Shown here: positions 12,461 to 23,600 of the stretch, one piece after another
How the letters are laid out: each line of letters opens with the position of its first letter
Numbering within the stretch: the first letter of the stretch is position 1
Assembly: GCA_037349315.1 (NCBI GenBank)
Contig: JBAIAC010000059.1
Span: forward strand, 10,916,001 to 10,980,000
Reading direction: 5' to 3'
Length of the DNA: 64,000 nt
Origin: Chelydra serpentina
Taxonomy: Eukaryota > Chordata > Testudines > Chelydridae
Position numbers and translations under genes: made by a program
The notes under the pieces: model-generated
Told to the model about the DNA's origin: nothing
The model's database searches: none
Seen by the model: the letters and a program-made list of their open reading frames with translations, nothing else

Positions 12461-12807
12461 GAGCTGGTTGAAAAGTTTCTGACAGAACAGTTGTCTATTT
12501 AAAAAAATGCTGATTTAACTAAATCAGAACATTTCAAGGTATCTATTTTGTCAACATTTGTAATGAAAAATAATCAAAATGTTTCATTTTGATAAAGTTG
12601 AAGTGTTTTCATATAACATAAAGTCAAAACAAAATTGAAATGAAGCTTTTCGGCCTTGTCTAATCAAAGCGCTTCAATAAGCTAATTTTGGTAATTAATT
12701 TTTTTGCAGATTTTTGTAGAAAATTTTGATTCAATTTGGGACAAAAGAAAATTTTAAAATGTCAGAATTTCCCATGGAACAGAAATTCTGCATTTGGACC
12801 AGTTCTA
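12461..12807. mobile_element. Non-autonomous DNA element with 'gagctggt' ends, second copy
   Basis: The left end gagctggttgaaaa and right end ttggaccagttcta form inverted ends like those at 8467-8925. The interior is AT-rich and non-coding. Confidence 0.5.
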
Positions 12808-12911
12808 ATGATGGGGATTACCATAGAGAGACAGATGGTGATAACAGTAAGCAGTGTGCTCCCCTTTCCTCTACCTTACTGTCACATTGGTTTAAAATAC
12901 ACACTGTTGAT

Positions 12912-13508
12912 CAGGGGTCTCAAACATGCGGCCCATGGAGCGCTTCCCTGCGGCCCCCCCCCGGCTCCCTGCGCTCCCCCCCCGTCCCCTCCAGAGTTAC
13001 TTTCTGAAGTTCCGCCGCCAGTACAGCTGTCTGACGGCTTCGCGGTTTCTGGGAGGGAGGGGGGAGGAGCGGGAAGCGCGCACATAGGGGAGGAGTGGGG
13101 GAGAAGAGGCAGGCCATCAGGCTCCCCTCAACCCCCCTCCCAGTTATATCCTGTGGCCGCCAACTCCCCTCACCCCCGCCCCCAGTTACGTTCTGTGGCC
13201 GCTAAGATCGCTACGATCCCCGTTCCCTCCGCGCTGCTCCAAGGTTTTATTTTTACCCCCAGGCAGTTCCTGCCGCCAGAACAGCTGTCTGCCGGCTTTG
13301 CGGTTTCTGGGAGGGAGGGGGGAGAAGCGGGGAGCCACGTGCTCAGGGGAGGAGGCGGAGAAGGGGTGGAGAAGGGGCGGGGCCTAATGGAAGGGGTGGG
13401 GTGGGGCGGGGCCGGGGGCAGCAAGGGGGCGGGGTCAATGATGCGGCCCTTGGGCCAATGCACTAGTCCTCATGCGGCCCTCGTGGTAATTTGAGTTTGA
13501 GACCCCTG
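12912..13508. mobile_element. GC-rich non-autonomous hAT element with internal duplication
   Basis: The ends caggggtctcaaac and gtttgagacccctg are exact inverted repeats. The flanking 8 bases (ctgttgat / ctctatat) agree at only five positions. Inside, about 13010-13100 is repeated at 13265-13355, recognisable by cagctgtctg, then gcggtttctgggagggaggg in both copies. High CpG content makes long frames in three phases; none resembles a protein. Confidence 0.85.
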
Positions 13509-13871
13509 CTCTATATGTTACTGTGGCTGACTTGATTCTGCTTATTCACAACAACCTGCTGGTACTAATGTTTCCCTGTGTTTGTTTGTAATATCTGCCA
13601 GCCAGTTTAGGATCCTTCCCTTGTGAGCACACATACATAGAGCAGCAATTGCACAAGACTGCAGAGTCCTCAACGCTGTTGTATTAAACATTGTTTTTAT
13701 ATTTCAAGTTATATGGTGATCCAAATAAACTTCTCTAGTAACCTGAGTCTCGGCGACAAGCTGCACTGAGGTAATAGCTAGTTGAATTCCTTTTGCAGTG
13801 CAATGCAGTCAACACTAGAGGTCTCACTCTCAAGATTTTAATTACTATCAAGGTGTAACTCAAAATATTAA

Positions 13872-13970
13872 CAACCTGAAGAAGAGCTCTGTGTAAGCTC
13901 GAAAGCTTCTCTCTCACCTACAGAAGTTGGTCAAATAAAAGATATTCCCTCACCCACCTTGTCTCTCTAA
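13872..13970 (+). mobile_element. Penelope-like element 3' tail
   Basis: This is the turtle PLE tail beginning ctgaagaagagctctgtg, followed by gctcgaaagctt, cagaagttggtc and a stretch ending near ccaccttgtctctctaat. Only the tail is present, as is common for short PLE insertions. Confidence 0.75.
13876..13904 (+). ncRNA. Hammerhead-ribozyme-like core in PLE tail
   Basis: CTGAAGA (13876-13882) is followed by a 5-bp stem (gagct 13884-13888 with agctc 13896-13900) and GAAA (13901-13904). This is the order of the hammerhead catalytic core: CUGANGA, stem II, GAAA. PLEs are known to carry such ribozymes. Stems I and III are not clearly formed here, so activity is unproven. Confidence 0.45.
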
Positions 13971-14104
13971 TATTAACAGTTAACAGTCTCACAGAATATT
14001 ACAAACAACATAAATAACAGCATAACACAACTTAATAAATGCTCTGGGAAAACACAAATGGAATTCTAGTAAATAGTTTTGAACCTATTATGTATTTGTA
14101 TTAC

Positions 14105-14350
14105 AGTCAAACCTAGAGACGCTATTGTGGTAGGCCCTTTAAAAACACAGACATTCCCTGCCCCCTAAGAACTTACAATTTAAAGAGACAAGAAGGATTA
14201 TTATCTCCATTTTACAGGTTAGTAACTGAGGCCACTCAGAGATTAAATGGCTTGGCCAAGATCATAGGGGAAGTCTGTTGCAAAGCCAGGAACATAACTT
14301 GGATTGCCTGGCTCTTTAGCCAGTGACTTGACCACAAGGCCAACCTGCCT
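14105..14350 (-). repeat. MIR-like ancient SINE, antisense
   Basis: The text ccctgccccctaagaactta, then attatctccattttacaggt, then gcaaagccaggaa is the complement of the MIR core and its typical amniote flank. Related copies are at 33140-33320, 52570-52780 and 61685-61935. Confidence 0.7.
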
Positions 14351-14632
14351 CTCTAAAAGCCATGTGAACAGCCTGACTCTACAGAAACTTGATCTACTTT
14401 TTAACCAGTAGTAGAGGACATGAGTAAACTGGTGCATTCAAGTAATTGCTTGAATAAAGCATTGGCAACAATTACCACTGGAGGAATTATAACAGGATTT
14501 AAATTGACTTACATATTGTGACCCAGCAGCAAATGAGCAATTGTTGGAGGGCAGGAGGGAAAGAAAGATACAAAAAATGAAACAATGACAGATGATAAAA
14601 CAAAGGTGTTGGAAAGAGCCTTTGAAAGACAT

Positions 14633-14891
14633 GGGCCTCGTCCTCACCGCAAAGTTAACTCGAGTCCTGTCCACACACAGATCTCCTTAACTCACGTGGG
14701 ATAATGCTTTCAACTTGAGTTAATGTCTCAAGTGAGAGGAAGGAGGCACATTGCAAAATATCACTCGAGCTGCACAGGGATCAGAATACCATGCAGAATG
14801 ACTGGATTAGGACCACTGAGTAAAAGACCCACTCCAGCCAACCAACTCAAGTGTAGGTAAGTTAAGTGAACTCTGCAGTGAAGACACAACC
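14633..14891. mobile_element. Harbinger-type MITE, degenerate
   Basis: The left end gggcctcgtcctcaccgcaa and right end ttctgcagtgaagacacaacc are recognisable inverted repeats when small gaps are allowed. The interior contains several 'aactcgag/aactcaag' blocks. Target duplication unclear. Confidence 0.5.
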
Positions 14892-15133
14892 ATGAAGGAA
14901 AGCGACAGGGAGGTGACAAGAAAATTGTTTACAGAAAAACCTGAAAAAAATATTTTAGGAGCATTGATAAATTGTCCACTGTATCAGACATGATGACTGT
15001 CATGCACTAAATACCTATTCAGTGATCCCATCTCCATTCTTCTTTATCTCAGTTCAGTTTGAGCCACTACCCTCCTTGATCATGCAGTCTTATCCGGAGC
15101 TCCTCAGTCATGCTGGATGGGGCTGTAGTTAGA

Positions 15134-15340
15134 CATAGAATCAGAGAAGTGTAGGACTAGAAGGGACCTCGAGAGGTCATCTAGTCCAGTCCCCTGCACT
15201 CAAGGCAGGATTACATAATAACTAGACCATTCCTGACAGATGTTTGTCTGACCTGTTTTTAAAAACCTCTAGTGATGGAAATGCCACAACCTCCCTAGGC
15301 AATTTATTCAGTGCTTAACTACCCTCAGAGTTAGGCCTAT
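15134..15340 (-). mobile_element. CR1 LINE 3' end, minus strand
   Basis: Plus-strand text agaagggacctcgagaggtc, then atctagtccagtcccctgca is the complement of a CR1 3' terminus (3' end at left). It continues into acaacctccctaggcaattt, another conserved CR1 segment. Truncated upstream. Confidence 0.85.
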
Positions 15341-17392
15341 TCTCCTGTTCTCTCCCAGGCACCTTCTGTTGACCCCAGGCTCGTGCTATGTGCCTTTTCC
15401 CTTCCACTTCCTTGTCCCTCATCTGTGAAATTTCTCTCTCAAAAAGCCTACTTCTCACCCAGCTTCTTTGCTCTTCTCAATATTCCTATCAATGTAGGAT
15501 CATCTCGAATTGCATCTTACTCGTTCTCCTTCACCTTTCTCAAGCCCCACTTATACGTTTCCCTTCGTCTTGCATCTGTCTCTTCACACCTGACTAATTC
15601 AGGCTTTCTGCCACTTTTCACAGCTCCCCTTTGCCACCCCTTTCTTATTATCATTCACCACCACTTAGCACACTCCCCTTTAAATACCAATATTCGACTT
15701 ACTCTCTATATGATCTTCCACTCCATTTTTCTTTAACATTCTCCATAGCTCTTCTCTTCTACCCACAAGTTATATCCGAATAGCCTAATTAGCAGTACTG
15801 TATCAACTCTTCCTTCCTGCTGCTGATGTAAGCATGAGTGAAAGATCTGGATACTTCTATTAATTTATCTCATCCAAATGTTTGAGTGGTTGAATTTAAA
15901 ATTGATACATTGATTTGCAAGGCAACAGATCAATATCTTGGTTGGAAAGTACCCACCAATTGATTAGACTTTGTCCCTTTCCATGCGGTGCCTACAGCAG
16001 CATAATGTTTCAGTTGTAGTCAGATCATGGGTGCAAAGGATTACTTCTGCATCTTGATTAGTTCTCTGCTGGTTGCAGGTATGCACTGTGACGAATGCAG
16101 TGAATTTTGCTATAACCTGGGAGTACTTGGTATAACTTGATTAGCTCTGGTTTCAGGATTGTTGTAGAAAAAGTGTTTCTAAATCTGTTTCTTGATATGT
16201 CAAGAACATACAGCATCCAGGGTATTATTTTACACCGAGTGAACTTTTTAGGCTATGTAAAAAAACCTCTTTAGGAGTTTTCTTTCCCATTTTAGTTCAG
16301 TCGTTAACATCTCCATCACATCACTACAGGTAAGAAATTTTAAAAAGCTGTTAGGGCAATTTGAAAGCCTGATACTTGGGTCTGGCTGCTATGTTCAGAG
16401 CAGGACCTGTGGAGTGGGGAGGAAGGTGGTTCTAAGCCAGCCTTAATATCTCTTGATTCTGGAGATAGCAAAAGGGCCCATAGTAGGTCTTAGGAGCGTA
16501 GGGACTATTTGAATTACTCTACCTAGAGCAACCTCCAATGTGATTACTCTGCTGTCTGAGGATTACCAGAGCACACCGTTCTCTAACTCTTTCCCTCTCC
16601 ACTCGTTATGCCTCAGGGAGAGAGTGACTGGCACAGAGCCAGCTGTATACCATCCAGGGATTCTCCCTACATCAAAGGGAGGTTCAGCAGTCCTCAGAGG
16701 GCAGCAGCACCCTGTCCCATTTGTCCCACCAGAGTGGTGCAAAGAGACTCCCTTGGGTGGCTGAGGATACGGTCCTGAATTTTCATAGCTGACTGACACA
16801 GAATTATTGACTTAGCCCAGGTGTTGGTGTTCAGATCAAATGTTTCAGAAATGATGTACCAATAAGTACCACTTTGCACTTGTTGAAGAGCCAGTTTAGA
16901 AAAGGTGCAGGTAGTGTTCAGAGCAGGTATATGCTCAATCACTGATTTAAAATTAGATAATCACTGATGTAAAATTTGGATATCTCTATCCATCATACTA
17001 AAACATGATTATAGTTCCTGTAAAGTTAGTAATCCTTCTGCTTATGCAGTGTTATGTAGTAATACTTCTGACCAGTGTAAGCAGAGAGATTTGGTTATTA
17101 TGTAGAAGAGTTATAATAAGAAATATGACTGCAAAAGCAAAGCAGTCAGTTGAAATTGGTCTATAATTAAATGCTTAGAAAATTCTGTGCTTAGCTCATT
17201 TTAAAATCAAGTGCTTCTTTGTAGCAATTTCCTTTCTTTAATTACAATTTCCTGTCTAGTTTGACATTTACAATGCAATCTTGGGGGACATGTTTGTGAT
17301 TTATTATTCTTGCTCCTATCAGGATATCACTCTGCAGAAATGAGTTTATAAAATAAGACCTCAAATTATTATGGCCTTTGACCAATAAAGCT
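15341..17392. other. No gene seen
   Basis: The first part is T/C-rich with a 117-codon open frame (15383-15736) caused by base composition, not similarity. No transposon ends recognised. Confidence 0.5.
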
Positions 17393-17470
17393 GGCTCATA
17401 ATTTCAGGCCTGAGAAAAGATTAACATTTTTGACAATCAAATGCAGAATTACCAGTGGGGGACAATTTTG
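17393..17470. repeat. Unassigned dispersed repeat, copy 2 (pairs with 8334-8420)
   Basis: Matches 8362-8398 over 37 bases with one difference, same orientation. Upstream and downstream similarity fades quickly. Confidence 0.6.
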
Positions 17471-18150
17471 GAAACTATTTCAATTTTCTGAAACATTGTA
17501 CATTTTTAATAAGAAATATATAACTGTTTTTTTGGGACCAGACTTAGAGTAGAAAGATCTACAGCGAATTGTAAAGCAAACCTGAAATGAAGACTTTAAC
17601 TTTTAACATTGTTTAGACTCCTTTGAATGAAATTGGAACTGCTAAATCAACACTACTAGAAAATTACCTAATGGAAGAGATGTCAAAGCTCAGATAAGTT
17701 TGGATCATGGCTGTCTTGTGGGTTTTAGGTTTTTTGGCATTTCTGACTCTATGGGCTAATTCATCCAAAGGAGCCCAGGATTTTTTTATTATTTTTATTT
17801 TTTTCAAATGTTACTGAACAAAATTGTATTCTTAATTATTATTATTTGTCTGTTGGGGGTTCTCATTTAGAGAAACAGATATCCCGGCTAAGCTGCATTT
17901 CATACAATCCATTTTGTTGCCACTGCTTCCCCAATGGCTTCCAGTGCAGTACAATGTTAGCTCCTGGTCAGGAAAAGCATCCCTATTCATGCCAGCACTT
18001 AACCATGTGTTCATGTCTCATTGATTCCACATATTATGTGTTGCCCAGAGTAGGGGTGGAATTTAGTACATGCATAAGTAGCTTCCTGAATGATGGCCTT
18101 ATTTTTGTAATTTTTCTTTCATAAGACCTGTATCCCCCAAATGCTTTACA
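17471..18150. other. No gene seen
   Basis: AT-rich sequence with T-rich runs near 17780-17810; nothing recognised. Confidence 0.5.
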
Positions 18151-18228
18151 AACCTGAAGGAGAGCTCTGCGTAGCTCGAAAGCTGGTCTCTTTCACAAAC
18201 AGAAGTTAATCCAGTAAAAGATTATATG
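18151..18228 (+). mobile_element. Penelope-like element tail, decayed
   Basis: Resembles the tail at 13872-13970: ctgaaggagagctctgcgta, gctcgaaagct, cagaagttaatccagtaaaa. The hammerhead-like core is altered (CTGAAGG at 18154-18160 in place of CTGANGA), although the 5-bp stem and GAAA remain. It directly abuts the DIRS sequence. Confidence 0.65.
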
Positions 18229-18230
18229 AA

Positions 18231-20175
18231 AAAATCTGCAGGTTTCAAGCAGTTTGCCACGTGCAGGGCCATTAACCCGGTCACAAACAAGCACAAAAGC
18301 TGCTTAATCTACCTAGATGAAGAACATGTGAGGGACAAATGTCCAGTTTGTCGCTCCTTCCCCATTAGACAGAGGGACTTCCGCCTATAAATTCACTTGA
18401 TGAAAGAGATGATGCATCCCACTTGATCGGAAGCGCGGATGATAGAGCACCTACCTGCCTTGGTGCCTTCTGCTCCTGTCTGTGAGGAATCATCTGCGTT
18501 TCCTTTACCAGACTCTCCATTATTGCAGCACTTGGGGCTCGCAATGACATCTAAGGTGCCTTTAGTCCCACAGGGCTGATAGGCCTCCAGCACTATCACC
18601 ACTGTCAGCACTTCCAGCACCATTTGCGCCACCCATTCAGTCAGCACAATCTGTGCTCAGGGGCACCATTGATGCAATCAATACTACCAGTGTGGTCAGC
18701 GCCACTGACACTGCCGATGCGGTTAGCTCTGCCAGCACAGTCAGCACCACTGGGGTCATCAATGCCATCGACTTCAGCACTCCATTCTCTCACGCCAGCA
18801 CCGATTACCTCATTGGCATTCTGACCATCTCATCCCATATTATCTACTGGGTGTCTGCGATATCTGCCCTGTGACCTCCAACAGGGGCAGCCCCTCCGTT
18901 TCCTGAGGAATCCTCTATTTTCTCCTCACACTCTGAACCTGAGAGGCGCATATAATCATCCCAATTTTTCAGATCACCTTCTAGACATCGTCACAGGGAC
19001 ACGGGTTCTAAGAATGGTCTTCCTAGAATGAAGCCCTTATGTGGCGCTCTCTACCATGGGTGACTTCAACTGTGGAGTCCTCCCCCTCCCTCAGGCCATA
19101 CTGGTCATGGCCTGTTTCAAGACCCTCATCAGATTCTCTTACTAGAAGGAGGTCCCCTTCTCCAGTCCAAGAAACCTCTGAGTAGGTTCCTCTCACCGTC
19201 CCTCCTCCCACTGTTTTGGACCCTACTGACAAGGGTGAGATAATGGAGGAACTTCTGGATGTCCCTGCCCATATGCCTTTATTATCTCCAGATGAGGCTG
19301 TCACCCCACAGTCCACTTCTCCATCGCCAGAGGAGTTAGCTTTTTCCAGAACTTAATGAGACCAGTGGCCACTTCTATAGGAGTACAGGTGGAGCTCATT
19401 CACAAAAATCTGCACTGTCTTCTCAATATTTTACAACCTCCTGCTCCAGGAAGAGTTGTCCTTCCCATTAACGAAGCCCTGCCAGAACTGGCAAAAACCC
19501 ACCGGCAAACCCAGGACCCTGTACCACCTGTAGCCACAAGAGCAGACAAACATCAAGTCCCTCTGAAGGACTTGGATTATTTTTTCACTCTCCAGGTCCC
19601 CAATGCATTGGTGCTCAAGGCTGCCAGTGCATGCTTCCACCAGTCTCATTCCAAAGCTACTCCTAAAGACAAGGGGCTCAAGAGACTAGATATACATGGC
19701 AGGAAAGTTTACTCCACAGCCACTCTTCAAATGTTCTCTTGTCCAAATATAATTTTATTCATTTTTCAGCAAGAGCCAAGTTTGCGGAGAATCTGCCATA
19801 CAAGTATGGGGAACAGTCTATGGCTCTTGTTTTCCAAGGGCACCTCCCAGCAAAAACGTCAGTCCAGGCAGCTATTGATGGTGCTGATACAGCCTCATGA
19901 TCCATGGTTGTTGCCATTGCCATGGAATGTTTCTCTTGGCTCCAGATGTCTGGAATTCTGAAGGAGCAGCAAAATACAATTGAGGACTTGCTGTTTGAGG
20001 GGTCTAAGCTGTTCTCTCACAGGACTGCTGATGCTATGCATACTTTGAAAAACTTCCAGGCGACCTTGCTATCACTAGGGTTTTATACCCCAAGCACAAA
20101 TTGGAAACAGTTTAGACTTCAGCCTTACTACAGATCATATCTCCAACAGAAATTCCAGGACTCTAAGAGATGATC
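18231..20175 (+). pseudogene. DIRS gag-like protein, broken
   Basis: This would be the structural protein of a DIRS element. Near 18240-18370 a cysteine/histidine cluster (CLIYLDEEHVRDKCPVC) resembles the N-terminal Cys/His motif of turtle DIRS gag. Around 19200-19340 a frame gives the proline- and acid-rich text VLDPTDKGEIMEELLDVPA. 19440-19690 gives APGRVVLPINEALPELAK and then RRLDIHGRKVYST-like text. 19900-20165 gives SWLQMSGILKEQQNTIEDL and ends in FRLQPYYRSYLQQ. These blocks follow the order seen in turtle DIRS elements but lie in different frames with many stops, so several indels have occurred. Serine/threonine-rich frames at 18624-18874 are part of this decayed region. The call rests on remembered motifs, not on an alignment. 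Confidence 0.7.
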
Positions 20176-20378
20176 CAGGCCTTCTTGATGTTTCCAGACA
20201 GCTTCCTCTGCATCAGGCCTTTCTTACCAGACATTGACAGCTGCTAAGCAGTCATTTTGACTGCTTGCTCAAGAACAGCATACCAATCTCAGCACCTATG
20301 CCACACGCTTACCATTTTTGTACAGCTCTTGGAAGGACATAGCAGACAAATAGGTGCTCAGCTCTGTAAAGGAGAACT

Positions 20379-20888
20379 ATGTGGATCCAGTTCACCTGCT
20401 GCCCTTTCTTCAAGCCACCTTCCCTATCTCTTGTCATGGATTCATCTCACGAGGCCATATTGCTTCAAGAAGAATGGTCTCTTCTGGGATTGGGATCGAT
20501 AGAGGAGGTTCCTTGCCATCTCAGAGGGAGCGGATTCTATTGCCATTATTTCCTAATTCCCAAGAAATCTGGTGGCCTTTGTCCCATTTTAGACCTCAGA
20601 AGGTTGAACTGCTTCATCAAGAAAATCAAGTTCAAGATGGTTATCCTAACTTCCGCTATCGCTTCCCTGGAGAGTAGAGATTGCTGCCCTCAATTGTAAG
20701 ATGCATGCTTCCATCTGGGAATTCATCCAGGCCACCAGAAGTGCCTTCGCTTCAGAACAGGAGACACCCACTACCAGCATCCCTTTTGCCTGTTGTCAGC
20801 TCCGTGTGTCTGCACAAAATGAATGGTGGTGGTAGTGGCCCACTTGCACTGCATAGGCATCCAAATTTTCCCTTGCCTGGATGATTAG
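20379..20888 (+). pseudogene. DIRS reverse transcriptase N-terminal half, broken
   Basis: One frame reads through HYFLIPKKSGGLCPILDLRR and LNCFIKKIKFKMVIL, which match the fingers region of DIRS reverse transcriptase. It then meets a stop at 20697, continues in the same frame as DACFHLGIHPGHQKCLRF, meets a second stop near 20818, and reaches CLDD (20874-20885), the equivalent of the YxDD active-site box, before a third stop. The catalytic aspartate of the 'LDLQDAYFH'-type motif A appears to be lost beside the first stop. The thumb and RNase H regions are missing because a hAT element begins at 20996. The protein cannot be active. Confidence 0.8.
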
Positions 20889-20995
20889 CTAGTGAGCAGA
20901 GCCTCAAACGTCCATCTCCAGAATGGCATCATCATAATCAACTGTTCTCATGTGGACCTGAGCCTGAGTTTAGACAAATCAAAGTTACAGCTGAT

Positions 20996-22125
20996 CAGTG
21001 TTTTCCCCAGGAATTGAAATTAGGGGGGGTGAGGGGTCAGGGCTGATGAGGGGTGAGACCATGACAGTGAAAGTGGGCTCTATGGCACCATAGTAAAAAC
21101 TGAAAAAATTTTCATGACCATTTTATTAGATTTAACTCATGTTTTAAAATCATCACACAAATTAAAGTTGGCTACTCAAGCCTTCTATGAAGCACTACAT
21201 CTACATCCTTCTTGGTTTCTTGTTATAATTTTGCACAACTCTGTTAATGAACTTCTTGAATGCAATGCGTTCATCTTTGGTGGCTTCTCGTGTGTCTGGT
21301 ACTTCCATTCCTTCAGTTGATATGCTCATTAGTCCATTCACATGATCAGGCAGAAGGCGACTTCTTTCAGAACACAAAAAATTATATTCAATGAGGAAAA
21401 AGAACACTCAACTGTAGCTGTTGTGACTGGGAGTAGCAAGAGATGAATTCCTACTTCTTTCATCCCAGGAAACAGCATAAGGGTTGCGTTGAGCCACTAG
21501 TGATGATAAAAAAGAAGTTGAAGTCAAATCTTCATTCATTTGTCATATGATATTCCATTCTGTGTTCAAATTCTCTATTCTGTCCTGAACACATGGCAGC
21601 CCCATTTCTGGTAGTGCCTCACTCCACCCAACTGTCGGTGTTTTGTAGGACAGGGATCTGTAAAAGCTATGTAGAGGTTGAGTAGAATCTGGAAGTCGCT
21701 GTTGTAGATTTTTAAGAATCAAGTCTGTGTACTTTTTCAGTTGTCTTAAACGCTTCTTGTTCTCTTCACTTAAGGATTCAATATAAATGCCTTCATTAGC
21801 CAACTTCTGGACTGAAGTATTTGCTTCTTCCAGTACTTTTTCAATGGATAGCTCTCTGATTGATCCAAATGTAGCTTCTATTGCTGGACAAAGATCTACT
21901 ACTGTTGTAGCAGATGCCTGGATGGCATTGTTTAATGACCCAAGTGGTTTCAACAGTAGACTTACAAGAGAGAGAATGACAATAGTCTTCCCTGAATGTA
22001 GTAGCAAAAGTAATCCACCAGCGTCACTACTTATATCCATCCCATCTTGGTAGATACTTTCCAAAGTCAGTAATAACCACTGGTGTAATTTTAAGACAAC
22101 AGCCAAGGATAGCTCATGAGAGAGT
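20996..22125 (-). mobile_element. hAT transposon with transposase remains, 5'-truncated
   Basis: On the plus strand the element begins at 20996 with cagtgttttccccaggaatt, a hAT-style terminal repeat and the 3' end relative to the transposase. No matching inverted terminus (expected ending in aaaacactg) exists near 22125, so the 5' end is missing. It lies directly against DIRS sequence, which dates it as later than the DIRS insertion. Confidence 0.75.
21201..22106 (-). pseudogene. hAT-family transposase, C-terminal half, broken
   Basis: The enzyme would cut and reinsert the hAT element. The minus-strand frame 22106-21543 (187 codons) includes KTIVILSLVSLLLKPLGSLN and YTDLILKNLQQRLPDSTQPL, matching the middle of hAT transposases related to the ZMYM1/SCAND3 domesticated group. 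It continues toward 21420 as NEDLTSTSFLSSL, then shifts frame to VTTATVECSFSSLN, the C-terminal hAT dimerisation signature in which the usual arginine is cysteine. The last frame, 21407-21201, gives CSERSRLLPDHVNGLMSIST and ends in VVQNYNKKPRRM. The DDE catalytic N-terminal half is absent and at least one frameshift is present. Confidence 0.8.
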
Positions 22126-22556
22126 TTTTCCTAGATTGGACTAATTTGAACTTCAGTCCCAGTGTATCATTAAATGTTACTATTGGGGTATCTAGTCTGG
22201 TTTTGAATATAGCTAGTGATGGTGAGTTCCCAACTTCTTTCATTGTCTATCCATTCTCATTAAAATGTTCCCTTTTCCAAGGATACATATTTATGAATAC
22301 CTGTCACCTTCACAGCTTAATCCTTTGTACTATCGTACGGTCATGAAAGTTCTTAGTTACCTAGCCTAGAAAGGTGTGGGCGGATGTGAACTTTAAATAT
22401 TTACATCATTTTCAAAATGCAGAATTTACATAAACTCTGCATTCACATTGGCCTATGCAGCATGTGTTTACATCAGTCTGTTAGGTACATGGACAGATCA
22501 TAGAGTAGTTTAAAAAAACACAACAGAGAAACCCTACTGGAAACTACCCATGGGAT
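22126..22556. other. No gene seen; possible old CR1 antisense piece
   Basis: The text agctagtgatggtgagttcc near 22211 resembles the antisense CR1 3' region seen at 15270-15290. Too degraded for a firm call. Confidence 0.3.
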
Positions 22557-23600
22557 TGTGATGGGGTGCCAGATCCCACACTAAGGCCGAGATACGGGAA
22601 GTGCTGGAGCAGTACGAGGACCAGATGACTCTGCCCCTCAAGCACTGCCAAGCATGCTCCTGGGGAAAACCACAGTATAAAGGTAGGTCCAACAGCCCCA
22701 GGGGAGAGAAAAGAGAGGAGCTATTTCCTAGATGACCACTGCTCTGCAGCAGCAGCAGCAGGAGAAGAAACTGCTACCAAGGGGGTCTTTCCCTCTCCCC
22801 CAAGGGAGATATAAGCAGGGGCTAGAGCACCAGAGGGTCGTAGACATAGGCCCTAGACCAGTGGTTCTCAACTGTGGTCCACCACTTCTTCAGGGAAAGC
22901 CCCATGCGCGCCAGGCCGGTTTGTTTACCTGCCGCATCTGCAGGTTCAGCTTGTTGCGGCTCCCACTGGCTGCGGTTCACTGCTCCAGGCTAATGCAGGC
23001 TGTGGGACGCGGTGGATAGCACATCCCTCGGCCCGTGCTGTGTCCTGCAGCGCCATTGGCCTGGAGCAGCGAACCACAGCCAGTGGAAGCCGCGACCGGC
23101 TGACCCTACGGAAGCGGCAGGTAAACAAACCAGCCTGGCGCACCAGGGGCTTTCCCTGAAGAAGCAGTGGACCACAGTTGAGAACCACTGCCCTAGACTG
23201 TAGGGGTTTGAAGCAAGCACTTGAACACAACTATGGCCACACTCCAAACTGAGACACTGGGTGTAGTAGGAAGTGCCCCAAAGGAAAGCGAGCAGGGGGC
23301 TGGATGAATCCAGGCCATTCCAAGTCACTAGACTTTCAGGACTCTGGGTCAGGACCCGGTGGAACGGGAGGGCTTGGGTCCCCCTACCCTACCCCAGAGC
23401 CACAACTCCTGGTTCCAAGAAGGGAAGGAGGAAGGGGTATGGCAAAAAAGGCCAGGCCAAAAGGAACTTTATCCAGAGGGTCTGGGACATATTGAACTGA
23501 AAGCAAGACTGAGGTTAGAGGCCCAGACCACTAGGCCTGCTGACAGACCAAATCCTACCACTATAGGGATATTTTCCCCCATGAATAGGACCCTAATACA
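22557..23600. repeat. Unassigned repeat, possibly LTR-derived, split by a hAT element
   Basis: The text starts tgtgatggggtgccag and has blocks such as ggagagaaaagagaggagct and ggactctgggtcaggacccg that resemble text at 50430-50700. This suggests a shared dispersed family, perhaps a long terminal repeat. It is interrupted cleanly at 22859-23190. A CAG run lies at 22747-22762. No coding sequence. Confidence 0.35.
22859..23190. mobile_element. Palindromic hAT MITE with perfect 8-bp target duplication
   Basis: The ends cagtggttctcaactgtgg and ccacagttgagaaccactg are exact inverted repeats. The inverted similarity continues toward the centre, for example aaagcccc..gcgc..cag and the tttgtttacctgccgc / gcggcaggtaaacaaa blocks. 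The flanks are the identical octamer ccctagac at 22851-22858 and 23191-23198. GC-rich, non-coding. Confidence 0.95.

Larger units (their letters stand above)
18231..20995 (+). mobile_element. DIRS retrotransposon (tyrosine-recombinase class), 3'-truncated
   Basis: The stretch carries a gag-like gene followed by the start of the reverse transcriptase. It is cut at 20996 by the terminal repeat of a hAT transposon. The RNase H, methyltransferase and tyrosine recombinase regions expected downstream were not found after the hAT sequence, so the rest is lost. Confidence 0.75.

Noticed and set aside
12736..13494. 252-codon open frame
   Set aside because: It runs across the border of a hAT element and through its CpG-rich interior; no protein similarity.
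18624..18874. Serine/threonine-rich frames that could suggest a secreted repeat protein
   Set aside because: They are the decayed low-complexity part of a DIRS gag region.
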